DNA of 64,000 nucleotides from Ignatzschineria rhizosphaerae (GTDB lineage Bacteria; Pseudomonadota; Gammaproteobacteria; Cardiobacteriales; Wohlfahrtiimonadaceae): NCBI RefSeq assembly GCF_022655595.1, contig NZ_CP093379.1, positions 616,501 to 680,500 of the forward strand, read 5' to 3'. Shown piece by piece: positions 51,801 to 56,393 of this stretch (position 1 is its first letter; each line of letters starts with the position of its first letter). The notes under the pieces were generated by a model. It saw only the letters and a program-made list of their open reading frames with translations, ran no database searches and was not told where the DNA came from. The position numbers and the translations under genes were made by a program.

Positions 51801-54274
51801 ATGCTGACTTTAAACTCTTAGGTAAAGATTCAAGCTTTACTTTAGGAAGTACAGGTCGTCATACTCAGTTACATTTAGGTGGTAATAATACGCTCGATGT
51901 TGAGGGGGATATCACGCTTAACACGGGTGGCAAAAATGGAAGTACGATGCTCTCCTTTGATGTGACAGGCGATAATCGCTTTGAGATCGATAAGGGCGAG
52001 ATGGCAACAGCTGATAATGCAGTACTCAATATTAATGCAACAGGAGCGCTTAAAACCTCTAGCGATGGCGCAATTACGATTGATGTGGCATCTTTAACAC
52101 CTAATAGAGATGGGCTTTATACGCTGCTTTATACAGATCATCTATTAGATGCTGATAAGTTTAATGCGACTTTAAGTTATAAAGGGCGTTCAACGGCAAA
52201 TATTGATCGACTTAACCCATTATCAGTTGAGTTCAATGAGCACTCAATTGTCTTAAATCAAGGCGTGATCTTCTCAGGAGAGGCAACATGGACTGGATTA
52301 GTGGCAGAGAAAAATGGCACTTTAATCTGGGATGTTGAGAAGAAAAACTGGGATGTGACAGACAGTACTGGTAAGAAGTGGGAGACGTTCTTTGATGGTG
52401 ATAAGGTGACCTTTGGAGATAATCCTGGTAAAGATCAGGCAATTAAAGTCTCTGCTAATGGTACCAAGCATCTTGTTGAGACGATGAGCGTTAATAGCCA
52501 ATATGATTATCGCTTTGAAGGGGATCAGATTGAGATTGAAAATGGGCTGACTAAAGAAGGATCAGGTAGCTTAATCTTTAATAACTCAGTGCTTGGTAAT
52601 ATGCTCCTTAATAACGGATCGTTAGTGTTAGGGGGTAGTAAAACGGCGATTGATGTTACAGGCGATATCACAGCAAATAAAGGAACGCTTTCTGGAAATG
52701 CGAAGATTAAAGGAGATGTCACGTTAGGTGATGGGGCAACATTATCACCAGGTAATGGCACACAACCTAGCAGTAATGCCTTTGGTACCTTAACGGCTAA
52801 TAGCTTTAACTTTAAATCAGGCTCAACCTATCAAGTAGATGCTAATGAAAAAGGTAATAGCGATAAGATTGTTGCTACAAGTAGTCATGGTGGTAGCGGC
52901 ATGGTATCGATTGATAAAGACGTTAATATGTCTGTTCGTGCCGGCGCTGGTTTATGGCACGATGGTCAATCAGTAGTTGTTATTGAGGCAGATAAAGGGG
53001 TTGAGGGAAGTTTTGATAAACTCACAACGAATCTTGATTTCTTAAATGCCTCTTTAGATTATAGCGAGAAGGATAAAGTTACTTTAAATCTTGAACGTAA
53101 TGATACTCGCTTTGATAGTGTCGGCTTAACTTATAATACTCGCTCTGTAGCGGGAGCTTTAGATGGGTTAGGAAATGATCACGCAGTCGTTCGTGCCTTC
53201 CAAGGCATGAGCTTTGCAGAAGCTGCAAGATCATTTGATAATATCAGTGGTGAGATTTATGCTTCAACACAAAAAGCCCTCTTCCAAAGTAGTCGCTTTA
53301 TCGGTCAGAAGATGAAAGGACGTTTAACTCTTCGTGAAGGTGAAGCGTTTAGAGGTACACCAGAGAGAGCGGCACAAGATGCCTTCTGGATGCAGGCATT
53401 AGGCTACGATGGCACCATTAAAGGTGATGGCAATGCGGCGAAGATGGAGCGTAAAGGATCGGGCTTACTGATCGGCTACGACAAAGTGATCTCCACAGAT
53501 CATAACTTCACTTTAGGCTTTGCTGGTGGCTATGAAGATATGAAGCTAAAAGTTAAAGATACTCGTAGCAGTGAGGGTAAGGTGAAAGCAATGCACTTTA
53601 TGATCTATGCGGGTACTCAATTAGGAGATAGTGGTTTTGATCTTAAAGGGGGCTTTAACTATAGTTACTTACGCTTTAATGCTAATCGCAGTGTGAATAT
53701 CAATTCGATTGCAGGACAGCTCAAATCGAAATATAGAGGTCATCAATATCAAGCTTTTGTAGAGGTGAGTAGACTATTCACATTCTCTGAGTTTGATAAT
53801 ATGGAGATGATGCCTTATATCGGTATGTCTCATACGGAAGTGAAGTCTAACGGCTTTAGAGAGTCTGGAGGCTTAGCAGCATTAGAGGCAAAAGCGCAAA
53901 GTAATAGCCAATCGAATGCGGTATTAGGGGTTCGTAATAACTGGTTCTTTGGTGAAGACAATGCTTACTCGATCTCAACAGATCTTGGTTGGCAGTATGA
54001 TTTTGGACATAAATTCCAAGATTATGACTTAAGCTTTGTGGATACTGGTCGTGCCTTTAATGTTCGCTCGACCACAAGTAGCCGTAGCAGTGCTTTAGTA
54101 GGCGTGGGCTTTACTGGTCAAAAAGATAACCTTGAGTTTAATGTGGGTTATCAAGGACAGTTTGGTAGCAAGCTTCAAGAGCATTCGATTAATGCGAATC
54201 TGATCTGGAAATTAAAAGGAAAAGAGCGCGAGAAGATCGATACGGGATTAGAAGTCGATCCTTTAGGTTTCTAA
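30878..54274 (+). CDS. Giant autotransporter adhesin, C-terminal 7,798 residues with beta-barrel
   Basis: This frame is open from about 30767 (AIENKGHLTITGESS) and has its first ATG at 30878. It encodes the back of passenger module 3 and modules 4-16. Up to module 8 there are abundant Pmp-like GGAI and FxxN repeats (for example FESNSAEYGGAIYTG); after that the shorter modules lack them. Near residues 7230-7330 a PL-type junction follows (SGNAKIKGDVTLGDGATLSP), then the alpha-helical linker (ISGEIYASTQKALFQSSRF, about 7454). A 12-stranded autotransporter translocator spans roughly 7500-7780. The protein ends GLEVDPLGF, an extension of about 18 residues beyond the last predicted strand, still with a terminal Phe. 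The piece lacks its own signal peptide. Joined to the upstream segments the full protein would be about 9,800 residues. A strong terminator follows. Confidence 0.88.
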   Translation: MIDGATFSSNSSSSGGAIYTGTGGNATIKNSLFESNSAEYGGAIYTGGGYLTIIDSTFIGNSVSGPGYRGNGAAVHVGEYSDGANLIVSEGNSSLFSGNQVFKGEERPNNSFYLAKSKLDIDVAQRGSLVMHDPIWGENATITKQGEGEWKLGGVSTFTGDNTAFTVNEGVLSLYRGNEVRDENGEFVVAAGIDIAGANPVFTLGSDNKHVTLVANGGNSINVKDGAINFNTGSSSKDESLNFVFNPTVVDNWTETAEEASVEKAVLVLSGAVNFIGDKKINVSVDLLDLDKGFYTLIYADTATNFGDDKFAYIGADYLYEGKALSSFARSVTSPFSYKDGNALIFEMGEVKADYHGIATWTGKDTTPEYVNTWKNLFGDNWETVDSNGGTSTIFSNEDYVNFALTDASTHQVKTEVDIQTSGIFVSGAATYLFEGEGFNASINDTTFNPTESSGKLILGHIASSNGKDLTISEKEFTGVVDMTGIIGNNSFEGGVDIYSGTLKISDEKQLGTTLDNINFLSENQDNQSTIVVSSGGHVVTSGDLKIDALKFATILTEEKASLSIGAIDNKGTLHLQGTGAYLLTTTGVIKNVANLVLDYVHLTNRIEMPYYVASNKSLRLTNSLVTGVRSRSTLSGNVYFDNMKVSESLQDSSDYTFSITNGNLDIRNSNFVDNPSSMVAAFGSKLSISNSFFKDNAKAVLSNLSSGYDSYLSINNSQFLSNIGEDGGAVSLEHDGEILNSLFVGNKVSQWGTNNGGAIYYYTSPASEEKESILTITNSEFRDNRAITPRNYVDDYGRGGAIYAGAKEHLNIFDSEFDSNTASYGGGAIEAVKVTVTNSNFLNNSVEKYRYGGAILANTLNLVVTEGKSSTFSGNTTLDSDGTTRINNAISAAVVNIDVEQGGLLDIHDAITSSGHDGDVLNVTKSGTGEWKLGGNSGDLYNAIDEASFVVNDGKLSLYGKEQIRDERGEYVTAGSITLLGNNATFSLGSTDKHVTLAANGHNSISVENGVINFNTGNGTSVDQSLNFEFNPTQDNWTATAEDSSIDKAALALYGAINFIGDKKINVNVDLSDLEEGYYTLIYSDSATNFSDDKFAYIDTDYLYEGKALSSFGRAITSPFSYKDGNALIFQMGDIKADYHAIATWTGKDTTPEYVNVWKNLLGENWETVDSNSGTSTIFSNEDYVNFALTDANTQQVKLDGDIQTSGVFVSGAASYLFEGEGFHASIYETTFNPSESSGKLVLGQKISSDQKDLKITDEQFTGMVDLTGTNINSFAGGIDIYGGILRVASNNQLGVAYDKLNFLSENQDNKSTLVVASGGEIEGYDELTIKNGKFAKILTEENAILKLGFVNNDGSLELLGQENGNILLQGGLYNEGSVVFDHVLLTGRIDSGKKFEEQSYRITNSVITGGRGENPRYLDGSAYLENTLVKDNKNEGDIISVSNGDLKIIGGEFVDNDYEWTDAGLGLSNVTADIDGTKFINNGTTLHSIGGAISAWGKGYLSINDAEFINNNARGGAAIYLEHDGDIVNTIFEGNKAGDREGHGGAIYFDGRSGDTKLVIRGGHFKNNEAITDVNYSGYGVGGAINVVSGVLDISNVDFEGNRSTWGGGAIDARNVTITDSNFINNSVEKYYLGGAINADLVNLQVSEGEISRFSGNTVFDIDTQAVVSNAISASVVNINIDKDGLLDMHDPIHSNQSFRESLKVVKDGAGEWKLGGATGNFIFSNENASFVVNDGKLTLYGKEELRDERGEYVTAGSITLLGDNATFSLGSTGKHVTLAANGHNSISAENGVINFNAGKTADESLTFEFKPTEDNWTADVESATMDNAALKLYGAVNFGDNANNRIGVSVDLKDLDKGFYTLIYSDTATNFSDNKFAYIDTDYLYEGKALSSFGRAVTSPFSYKDGNALIFQMGDIKADYHAIATWTGKDTTPEYVNVWKNLLGENWETVDSNGGTSTIFSNEDYVNFALTDANTQQVKLEGDIQTSGIFVSGAATYLFEGEGFNASINDTTFNPSESSGKLVLGQKITSNGQDLSFTPDTEFTGIVDMTNITSANRFEGGVDVHGGTLKISHEDQLGTTLDKLSLMGTAQNQAILSVGDGDVTFSDSSLEIAKDHFAEIRTENNAKLTFAPNDTGPFAILNKGTLVIAGDGDDGRITFTSENLSSHINTWAIYDTHKLSLSSAHMIGAGVGSSHGLLLQEGSEDTYIKDSIFEGYRIAVGAAVNSNSVKIEDSIFRDNYHYGFEFFSGKNGATLSVKDSLFVDNGGSSSSAGRAIHGNSKLLTVENTRFINNKSGALSAGQETHIHNSLFSGNKADYGAAIRFYDNKQHFLTITGSTFDGNMASISGGAIYSIDNNLVITDTNFTKNTSSNQGGAIYFAGDETVKLALNVQDETMVFSGNTNAEGSNSIYIDHGVLDINVNKGLSLDMHDPIKGIRAEIVKKGEGEWKLGGDINFTGDNTYLAVDDGKLTLYGKEQARDVNYQDIVSGSITLTGDSSVFSIGSGDTHVTLAANGHNRIDVEKGFINFNTGSSTFADQSLNFEFSPTQDNWTATAEDSSIDKAALALYGAINFIGDKKINVNVDLSDLEEGYYTLVYSDTATNFSDDKFAYVSADYLYEGESLADLGRAVNSPFSYKDGNALIFKFGGLIAEAQGIATWTGEDTTSGNVNVWNNLSAKNWDTIDSNGKKSQIFSDKDYVNFALAGSDEHQVKITEDVQTSGVYISGAATYLFDGDSFHASVNDTTFNPTKSAGKLVLGQKIASNGKKDLSLAPDTEFTGIVDMTSLTGANSFEGGVDIHGGTLKISDAKQLGTTLDKLSLMGTAQNQATLLASDRVVFDGNEKLTVKAGDYAILDASNGGSLLFTNHTNGVIDNSGNLVIKGSEFSNNIGRVIGSSTSLTIEDALFVNNDTNGGSAPSQSMIGVSKGNITIRNSTFKDSTQRAFSLDIGAGEVIVENSVFENLRVETNNAGAIDIYDAKSALISDSTFINNSTTHNGGALAFVVYSTDSADAKVFKNNTFIQNRASGEGGAIYGYRHYTVAADEGETTLFSGNLRADNGTSGIANSLSSSGRNVQLIADGTIDMRDPMYRLSTVTKSGKGIWKLGGNNELLTNVKVEEGELYLYRAGEVDNSNIYENVDVAAGQIHVSTNFTLGSDGNETTLTVGGGNTISAGNNIVLNAGGDNGQTTIAFNLSQDNHTADYAAIDTESSAALNISANNITLEGQGVNNQDITLDILNQRSDLNAGFYTLLHSQNGLGADLFATSIADINQQNDDRFNTLYLAQTDKAVILEKDVLYNAVANWTGAETLWNEKGAFDATDSKGRDWKQFAEGDYVNFASQTDQSIDLNNVTAIKTAGIYFTGAANYALSGEGLNAEIFNTDFVGHTSTGKLVLGESVANNAGNIDIAKDQFSGVVDLTQTTSNHFAGGVDIYGGTLKISHKDQLGTSLNKLNLAGTEDNRAHLTIADTGNVHFNNETLQIDNNVFAVIDTEGTGELIFTNSNGTSAITNAGKLMVTGTENHQILFDGTKNSTHAIQNNGGTLTLNHTLFKGNPAISMAFGISVNGGKASVSNSSFSEHNHYGVAVYDGADVTLTNVSFDNAYRRALDIVSGTVSVIDSAFTDNGVRRVNNHGGAIYSYDQVDISGQTHFLNNVATQSGGAIANTGVMTIDGAVFESNNASDGGAAVNFIRVSGDTAKLSINNAIFVANKATNYGGAILNRNDLTVSNSTFEENSANYGGAISSDEYLTLIDSNFSGNTATTSGGAILFKGKVFNLKVTEDSTSTFKDNFANGISNSIHLTEDSQLNIDIAERGLLDMRDAMSGDRGSIVKDGLGTWNLAGVSIFAGDNTTFTVNNGTLSLYGKDALINSNGDVVTAGSIHLTGADSRFEFGSDDNVSRLVVNGDNEIIVNGEMVLNAGGDNGETTFAFNLSQDNHALDIAAIDTENSAALKIDAKDILLTNQGAAAKDIAVEIENERKDLDSGFYTLLHSQNGLTSGLFASSILEMNQKNDDRFDTLYLQETTHALVLEKGVLYRGVATWTGDKDLWIEKGSFNVTDSKGRTWDQVADNDYVIFNLNNGQNSTQNVNLDSATAMNTAGIYVGGDQEYQFIGEGLNANSVDMSGFAGNGMSQGKLVLGQTFDHSLVVQDAPFTGIVDLTQTVKNTFEGGIDVYGGTLKIASETQLGTTLDKLKLMGKSEDQAATLAFANGQGQVLEFNDQTLSIANNHFVALDMADGATVKFTGTQDALNIQGGTLTLNTVADSLLDIQSQMSGNNATLHKEGLGTFKLAGSNQFTGSSNVNIQEGTFKLANSSQLTLTGAGSAFTLGKEGQVATLDAQGENRVSVDGDITLHSGGTNGQTALKFKVDGTNALSEQDFELDQNHKAVLNLAGNLQITGDGKIDVNVDISALTNPQKSGLFSLLYTDSKGVLKADQFNLENSITIHGRNVKDIERLAAFNLLFTDSAMVLNKGEFYNAVATWIGTTNNEWNAFNNNWDTTDSSGQIWTTFMLDDFVNFAATSDQTILIKEEDIKTAGAHFSGDATYRFEGEGFATHIVDSSFGFESDGKLVLGSMLNTNAIAMPNADFTGVVDLTNTTQNSFEGIDILGGTLRIANRDQLGVTLDQLTLAGANSNNAATLAIAEGSALHFDDGALTIGQDHIAAINLEKQASVDLGVGSGIAVNGGALALNLDHNAKLILAESAVLNGGTFTLHTDQGAVATFDNGISGQGGTFNKSGSGTLNLAENSTFTGQADVALTDGVIDLAANSAINLNGAGSELLFGGAGNATLLNINGHNSLNVAGDLFLANGGDQGSTTLHFNLSQDNHAATNANMDYAALAALNISADGVYLVNQESSTDSIHLTWDASSVTDAGFYTLLHSTSSLGKGLFKDVIAATNSQNQDRFNTLFLAQTDKAVVLEKDVLYHGIANWLGQGSVWDGANSFAVVDSKGRSWSQFADQDYVIFALADESDNTIDLGTESINTASIFLTGDSSYLFTNGSLNSNIIDAGDSTFGVSSLGKLVLGQTIDTNMQVTDETFSGLVDLTNTDNNTFDGGVDIYGGTLKVASKAQLGTALDNVALMGSDQNVATIAIAEGSTLHFMDETLTVNTGSVAALDVEKDSDVTFEGTGLNQSGITVDGGKLALSLAQDATTTIKDDSQLVINNGSFAVSSAAGALFEITNKANGFTGNNTDFKKTGEGDFKLAGNHNFGGDSSFNINGGKFDFAKDASLSLVGQDSSFTFGGNNVNSLFLVGGNNALHVGNGLGNITFDGGGNNGKTTLSFNVTDSNYISHISGAAADNAALNLNGQFNAKNGKLNIDIASINSQHDSGLYTLLYTANKLDKNLFNSEFTYQGKLISEIGRLSDLSLEFINHGIVLNKGELSSGVATWNGGQDLLWNGTSENWNVTDSNGQTWTTFVNGDFVNFAATGKQAITIVNPVEAAAMYVAGDGIYKFSGDGITTESVTTTFYPQNPLGLSSGKLVLGGLIGTDLVVQGQAFSGVVDLTGTLKNDFQGGVDIYGGTLRIATKDQLGTSLDQLLLAGVANNAATLQVKEDSQLTFTNETLTIEKDHVAALDLEDGANVTINSNGNLGEGISINGGALALNTGIGAVFEIQNALNGLDASFNKTGSGTLKLHGDNHFEGQSDVAILEGTLNLAGQANIVLDGQGSRKAGQNTKLVLGGHNTLRTADLHLNNSAETTFTFTVTKDNYSLDMNGVGSSLAILNIDAQNIILSNSGVQSGIEVDLLNSLTDLKALDQGYYTLLSSTASLVDGLFDTNIKGHTNTNRFETLFLAQDDHNLVLEKDIVYHGIANWVGGDAWANGNGTNGASNWSVTDSKGRTWNEIAANDYVIFGLTNAPTQTIALDGQTAVESAGIFFKGDGTYLFSGQGLHTNKVLAKDSSFGVDSDGKFVLGGSIDASMNITDATFTGTVDLTQTVKNIFAGGVDINGGTLRIANSDQLGTSLNDLALNGTADNVATLQVAEKGALNLKDQGFTLDNGAYGALNLEKEAVVSLSGQGNAIELNGGHFTLNTAAGAVLDIQNQMSGQGDVSFTKQGEGTFKLAGDNQFTGKTDFNVLEGTFHLAENANISLSGQDSSFTFGSKGKDSTLLVGGNNILDVNGNLIFQGGGDQGSTTMSFNVTDANYIDKLTQAGVGNAALTVGKITVEDGPIKIDIANLTSAHDSGLYTLIYTTDLFKAGDFNLKDPLTYQGKNITDIARLKDLSLIMQEDSIVLNKGKLYTGIATWTHSSSLMGVWDTTTENWQVTDSSGQTWNTFMSSDFVNFGSTKDQKIRIANHISAGDVLFKGDATYLFTGQGFDTKVIVSTFEPAKVSSGKLILGQEIRFDGKDLSIHDMAFSGVIDLTGTQKNSFEGGIDIYGGTLRVASNAQLGADLDQITLQGTADNVATIAVAEDSSLAFEDQTLTIGQDHVVAINLEKDAKVTISESQNTGQKGLDLTGGALTLNTAAGALFNLQNGLTGDAATLDKVGSGTFKLGGNSTLTGTSDIAILEGTFDLAKDGQLVLEGADSSFTLGSEGHSTTLLANGGNTISVNGDVIINTGKAIDKENNPNKDPLTNTSLSFNVTDDNYIKALADASADNAVLHLGGALKIEGENQVNVNINSLNSDHTEGLYSLLYTASKLDANQFSLQHNLTYQGRDVASIDRLKHITLIVDEQAIVLDKGTIYTGITTWNENAEENKGEWDSITENWTSVDSNGQTWKTFINGDIVNFASEKSQTVQLKEAIETADIFVSGRANYTFRGEGITIKKIATTFDPTSTSQGKLVLGQIMNDDFTIGGQSEQITYSGRVDLTNTVKNSFEGGIDLYGGTVRVSTKEQLGTTLDQVNFLSESNSGVATLAVKSDSQMAFMDEVLTVANGKTGRLQLERNAKVTFGSEASSITPQVAGIVVNDGALTLNTATGAILEMQNQLTGSGDVTLSKIGSGTLSLTQDTTFTGSTRVNVQEGMVDLGKDADFKLLGKDSSFTLGSTGRHTQLHLGGNNTLDVEGDITLNTGGKNGSTMLSFDVTGDNRFEIDKGEMATADNAVLNINATGALKTSSDGAITIDVASLTPNRDGLYTLLYTDHLLDADKFNATLSYKGRSTANIDRLNPLSVEFNEHSIVLNQGVIFSGEATWTGLVAEKNGTLIWDVEKKNWDVTDSTGKKWETFFDGDKVTFGDNPGKDQAIKVSANGTKHLVETMSVNSQYDYRFEGDQIEIENGLTKEGSGSLIFNNSVLGNMLLNNGSLVLGGSKTAIDVTGDITANKGTLSGNAKIKGDVTLGDGATLSPGNGTQPSSNAFGTLTANSFNFKSGSTYQVDANEKGNSDKIVATSSHGGSGMVSIDKDVNMSVRAGAGLWHDGQSVVVIEADKGVEGSFDKLTTNLDFLNASLDYSEKDKVTLNLERNDTRFDSVGLTYNTRSVAGALDGLGNDHAVVRAFQGMSFAEAARSFDNISGEIYASTQKALFQSSRFIGQKMKGRLTLREGEAFRGTPERAAQDAFWMQALGYDGTIKGDGNAAKMERKGSGLLIGYDKVISTDHNFTLGFAGGYEDMKLKVKDTRSSEGKVKAMHFMIYAGTQLGDSGFDLKGGFNYSYLRFNANRSVNINSIAGQLKSKYRGHQYQAFVEVSRLFTFSEFDNMEMMPYIGMSHTEVKSNGFRESGGLAALEAKAQSNSQSNAVLGVRNNWFFGEDNAYSISTDLGWQYDFGHKFQDYDLSFVDTGRAFNVRSTTSSRSSALVGVGFTGQKDNLEFNVGYQGQFGSKLQEHSINANLIWKLKGKEREKIDTGLEVDPLGF
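34131..36889 (+). repeat. Near-identical direct repeats in adhesin modules 5 and 6 (period 2349 bases)
   Basis: The segment 34131-34540 and the segment 36480-36889 differ at only a handful of bases by eye. They cover the end of one module and the W-motif start of the next. The spacing of 2349 bases is a multiple of three, so recombination between them adds or deletes one whole module in frame. A related copy of the preceding part occurs near 38515-38760. Confidence 0.8.
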
Positions 54275-54323
54275 TCGATTAGCTAGAGAAAAAAGTGTGC
54301 CTTAATTAATAAGGTACACGATG

Positions 54324-54360
54324 AAAAGCCCCGAAGCTTAATAGGCTTCGGGGCTTTTGT
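54324..54360 (+). terminator. Intrinsic terminator of the adhesin locus
   Basis: Stem AAAAGCCCCGAAGC (54324-54337) and GCTTCGGGGCTTTT (54345-54358), 14 perfect pairs and a T-rich tail. Confidence 0.92.
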
Positions 54361-54410
54361 TTTTGAATAATCACCATATTGAGAAATTTTTTTAAAAAGG
54401 CCAGTAATCA

Positions 54411-54607
54411 ATGACAAAGGAATATCGTGATCGATTAGATCAAGATATGGCTAAAGCGTTCTCTATGATTTTCTTTTATAGTGAAATCGGTTCAAAAGAA
54501 GCTAACTCAAATGCCGGTATATCGGCTATGAGAAGCAAGGAGTTGATCCTATCTGGCACTTTGTAAATCTATTTAATACGCACCTTTATCAATTTATGAA
54601 AGGCTAA
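54411..54607 (+). pseudogene. Small unrecognised ORF, apparently frameshifted
   Basis: A frame from ATG 54411 gives MTKEYRDRLDQDMAKAFSM and on to a stop at 54564-54566 (51 residues). A second frame overlapping its end reads YIGYEKQGVDPIWHFVNLF and continues NTHLYQFMKG to a stop at 54605-54607. That second part looks more protein-like than the end of the first frame. One reading is a short gene of about 65 residues broken by a frameshift near 54505-54515. I do not recognise a family, and no clear Shine-Dalgarno precedes it. The rest of the interval to fdhE (54608-54716) shows nothing. Confidence 0.3.
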
Positions 54608-54716
54608 AGGGAATGCTTACGCTCTTCCCAAAACCCCGCGCTAGTAGTTTTTCTTAAACCGAATTTATGATAGTTAAAGTTTCTCTTTAGACTCATAATA
54701 ATGGCGTTATTTTATT

Positions 54717-55601
54717 TTAGACAAAATAAGGATTTAATCCAAAAGTATGAAAGTCTTTATCGGTGAGTTTAATGGTAATCGTAAGCGTTAAGAGATCTTC
54801 GATAAAGGGATCAGCAATTAAGGTTTTTGTGCGATCAAGAAATTTAAGGTAGGTATTACATTCACCACAAACTTCTGCTGACATTGGGCTATCAAGGGCT
54901 TCCATCGTTGTTTGAAAGAGCGATTTATTACTTGTACATTCCGTACAGGTACTACGAACAACATGCCACTTTGTTTCACAAAAACTGCAGTAAAGATAGC
55001 GTAATCCGCCGTCAGAGTTATCTAAAACACTGCTGATTGCCGGCATTTTACAGCAAGGGCAAAGATCATGCGCTTCTAGTAAGTATTGCTCATCAACTTT
55101 TAAGTTTGTTGCTGCAAAGTGAAGGGTGACTTGCATAGAAGCTAAGAGAAAAAGACGTTGATGTGCGGGAATTGCTTCTAAATCAAGTGTAATAATGTTT
55201 TCAAAATATTGTTTTGTTTTCTCTTTATCTATTATTGCCGTGCTAAGTGCATTAACTGCTTTTAAGATTTCGCTATAATCACTACTATTTTTAGTTTCAA
55301 TACGGGCTTTAAGCGCTTCACAAAAGGTTATTGCGGTTTGCTGAAAGCATTGAAGCATTGCTTCATCCATGACAAAAAAAGGCTCTTTTTCTTGAAAGTT
55401 AAAGGTGGCTTTTTCCGATTTAAGTGCTTGAAATGCTGATTCTTGAGCGTGCACAACCTTCATTAAAAAGGGGATAACAGGAGAGTTAGGATCATTATCT
55501 AAAGCCTTTTGTAAAGCTTGTAGCCGAAAAGGATAGTAACTATCTTTAGGCGGTAAAACGCGGATAATTTCTTTAATGCCACCAGTTGGGATCATGCTCA
55601 T
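54717..55601 (-). CDS. fdhE: Formate dehydrogenase accessory protein FdhE
   Basis: A 294-residue cytoplasmic maturation factor for respiratory formate dehydrogenase. The C-terminal half has the expected zinc/iron-binding cysteine pairs in order: CPCC, CSFC, CTEC and CGEC (about residues 183-240). These lie in a rubredoxin-like arrangement typical of FdhE. The N-terminal helical part contains VIPFLMKVVHAQESAFQAL. It is the last gene of the formate dehydrogenase cluster, 127 bases after fdoI; the gap contains a GC-rich hairpin (55658-55681). The same gene order (GHI-fdhE) is seen in the E. coli fdo operon. Confidence 0.93.
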   Translation of the reverse strand: MSMIPTGGIKEIIRVLPPKDSYYPFRLQALQKALDNDPNSPVIPFLMKVVHAQESAFQALKSEKATFNFQEKEPFFVMDEAMLQCFQQTAITFCEALKARIETKNSSDYSEILKAVNALSTAIIDKEKTKQYFENIITLDLEAIPAHQRLFLLASMQVTLHFAATNLKVDEQYLLEAHDLCPCCKMPAISSVLDNSDGGLRYLYCSFCETKWHVVRSTCTECTSNKSLFQTTMEALDSPMSAEVCGECNTYLKFLDRTKTLIADPFIEDLLTLTITIKLTDKDFHTFGLNPYFV

Positions 55602-55657
55602 AATTAATCTCTCTTTTTAATCAGTGCGAAGGAATTTTAAAGATTCCAGATACAAAG

Positions 55658-55681
55658 GAACGCACCTTTTAGGGTGCGTTC
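55658..55681 (-). terminator. Hairpin between the gamma-subunit gene and fdhE (attenuator or processing site)
   Basis: GAACGCACC (55658-55666) and GGTGCGTTC (55673-55681) form a perfect 9-bp stem. On the minus strand it is followed only by CTTTGT, so it is a weak terminator at best. It could lower fdhE transcription or protect the upstream mRNA end. Confidence 0.45.
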
Positions 55682-55728
55682 ACAGTGAACAATATTATTG
55701 TAATATAAATCATGGAGTTATCATGCTT

Positions 55729-56391
55729 TTATTCCACATTATTTTTTTTTGTGATATTAGCCACTGTTTTATCACTCCCTTCGATTACTTCTTGATACCA
55801 AAGAGGGTGGTGGCTTTCGGCCCATTTTTCGGTTACAACGCCTTCAGTCATCGCGCGTATTGTCCCTTTTACCCAGATTGCGGCATAGACGTGCACGATA
55901 ATAGAAGCGATCAAGATGAGTGCAAACCAAGCATGTAGTAATATAGCCACTCTACGAAGCGGAATGCTAAATTCATTGGCAAAGTAGGGCTGCCACATCA
56001 TCACACCTGTCACAACTAAGATGATCATCGATAGCGTCATCACCCAGAACATCACTTTTTGTCCGGCATTGTATTTCCCGACATTTGGCATATGTTCGCC
56101 TTTAATGACCTTTTTTACAGAAAAAGCCCATTTGATATCACTTTTATTGATAAAGTTACGGCTGACATAGCGAAAGAACTGAACAAAAAAGCCAACAAAC
56201 ATAATCACGCCAACAAATGGATGAACGATACGCGCCATTTGCGGTGTCCCAAAGATTTGGCTAAACCAAAAGAAGCTTGGGTAGAAAAATGCAAGTCCCG
56301 AAAAAGCTAAAAGAATAAAACATGCCGCAACAACCCAGTGATTGATTCGCTCAGATGCGGAGTAGCGCTTAATAAGTCTATTTTTAGCCAT
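55729..56391 (-). CDS. fdoI: Formate dehydrogenase cytochrome b556 (gamma) subunit
   Basis: A 220-residue inner-membrane di-haem cytochrome b of the FdnI/FdoI family that passes electrons from the beta subunit to quinone. It has four hydrophobic helices. The first follows the conserved SASERINHWVVAACFILLA with a haem-ligand His, and further His residues lie in HPFVGVIMF and LLHAWFALILIASIIVHVY. The sequence between helices 2 and 3 (WAFSVKKVIKGEHMPNVGKY) is also typical. It starts two bases after the beta-subunit gene ends. Confidence 0.93.
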   Translation of the reverse strand: MAKNRLIKRYSASERINHWVVAACFILLAFSGLAFFYPSFFWFSQIFGTPQMARIVHPFVGVIMFVGFFVQFFRYVSRNFINKSDIKWAFSVKKVIKGEHMPNVGKYNAGQKVMFWVMTLSMIILVVTGVMMWQPYFANEFSIPLRRVAILLHAWFALILIASIIVHVYAAIWVKGTIRAMTEGVVTEKWAESHHPLWYQEVIEGSDKTVANITKKNNVE

Positions 56392-56393
56392 GA

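Larger units (their letters stand above)
24181..52440 (+). repeat. Sixteen-copy passenger module array of the giant adhesin
   Basis: Each module starts with a W-motif of the form ATWTG...NW.T.DS.G...DYVNFA. I find copies starting near 24181, 27680, 29959, 31947, 34301, 36650, 38850, 40785, 42992, 44311, 45658, 47038, 48311, 49610, 50950 and 52278. Within a module the order is W-motif; YLFEGEGF and SGKLVLG; FTGVVDLT and FEGGVDIYGGTLKI; a variable centre; LDMHDPI and GEWKLGG; VNDGKLSLYGKE; FTLGS; FYTLLYS. Modules 1-8 are about 2.0-2.3 kb and hold GGAI/FxxN (chlamydial Pmp-like) repeats in the centre. Modules 9-15 are about 1.3 kb and lack them. Module 16 runs into the autotransporter barrel. 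Confidence 0.85.

Noticed and set aside
24181-52440. Repeated DNA considered as CRISPR or satellite array
   Set aside because: Repeat units are 1.3-2.3 kb, protein-coding and in frame; there are no short regularly spaced repeats with unique spacers.
55624-55938. 104-residue plus-strand ORF over the end of the cytochrome subunit gene
   Set aside because: Antisense to fdoI, Cys/His/Phe-rich composition typical of a shadow frame.
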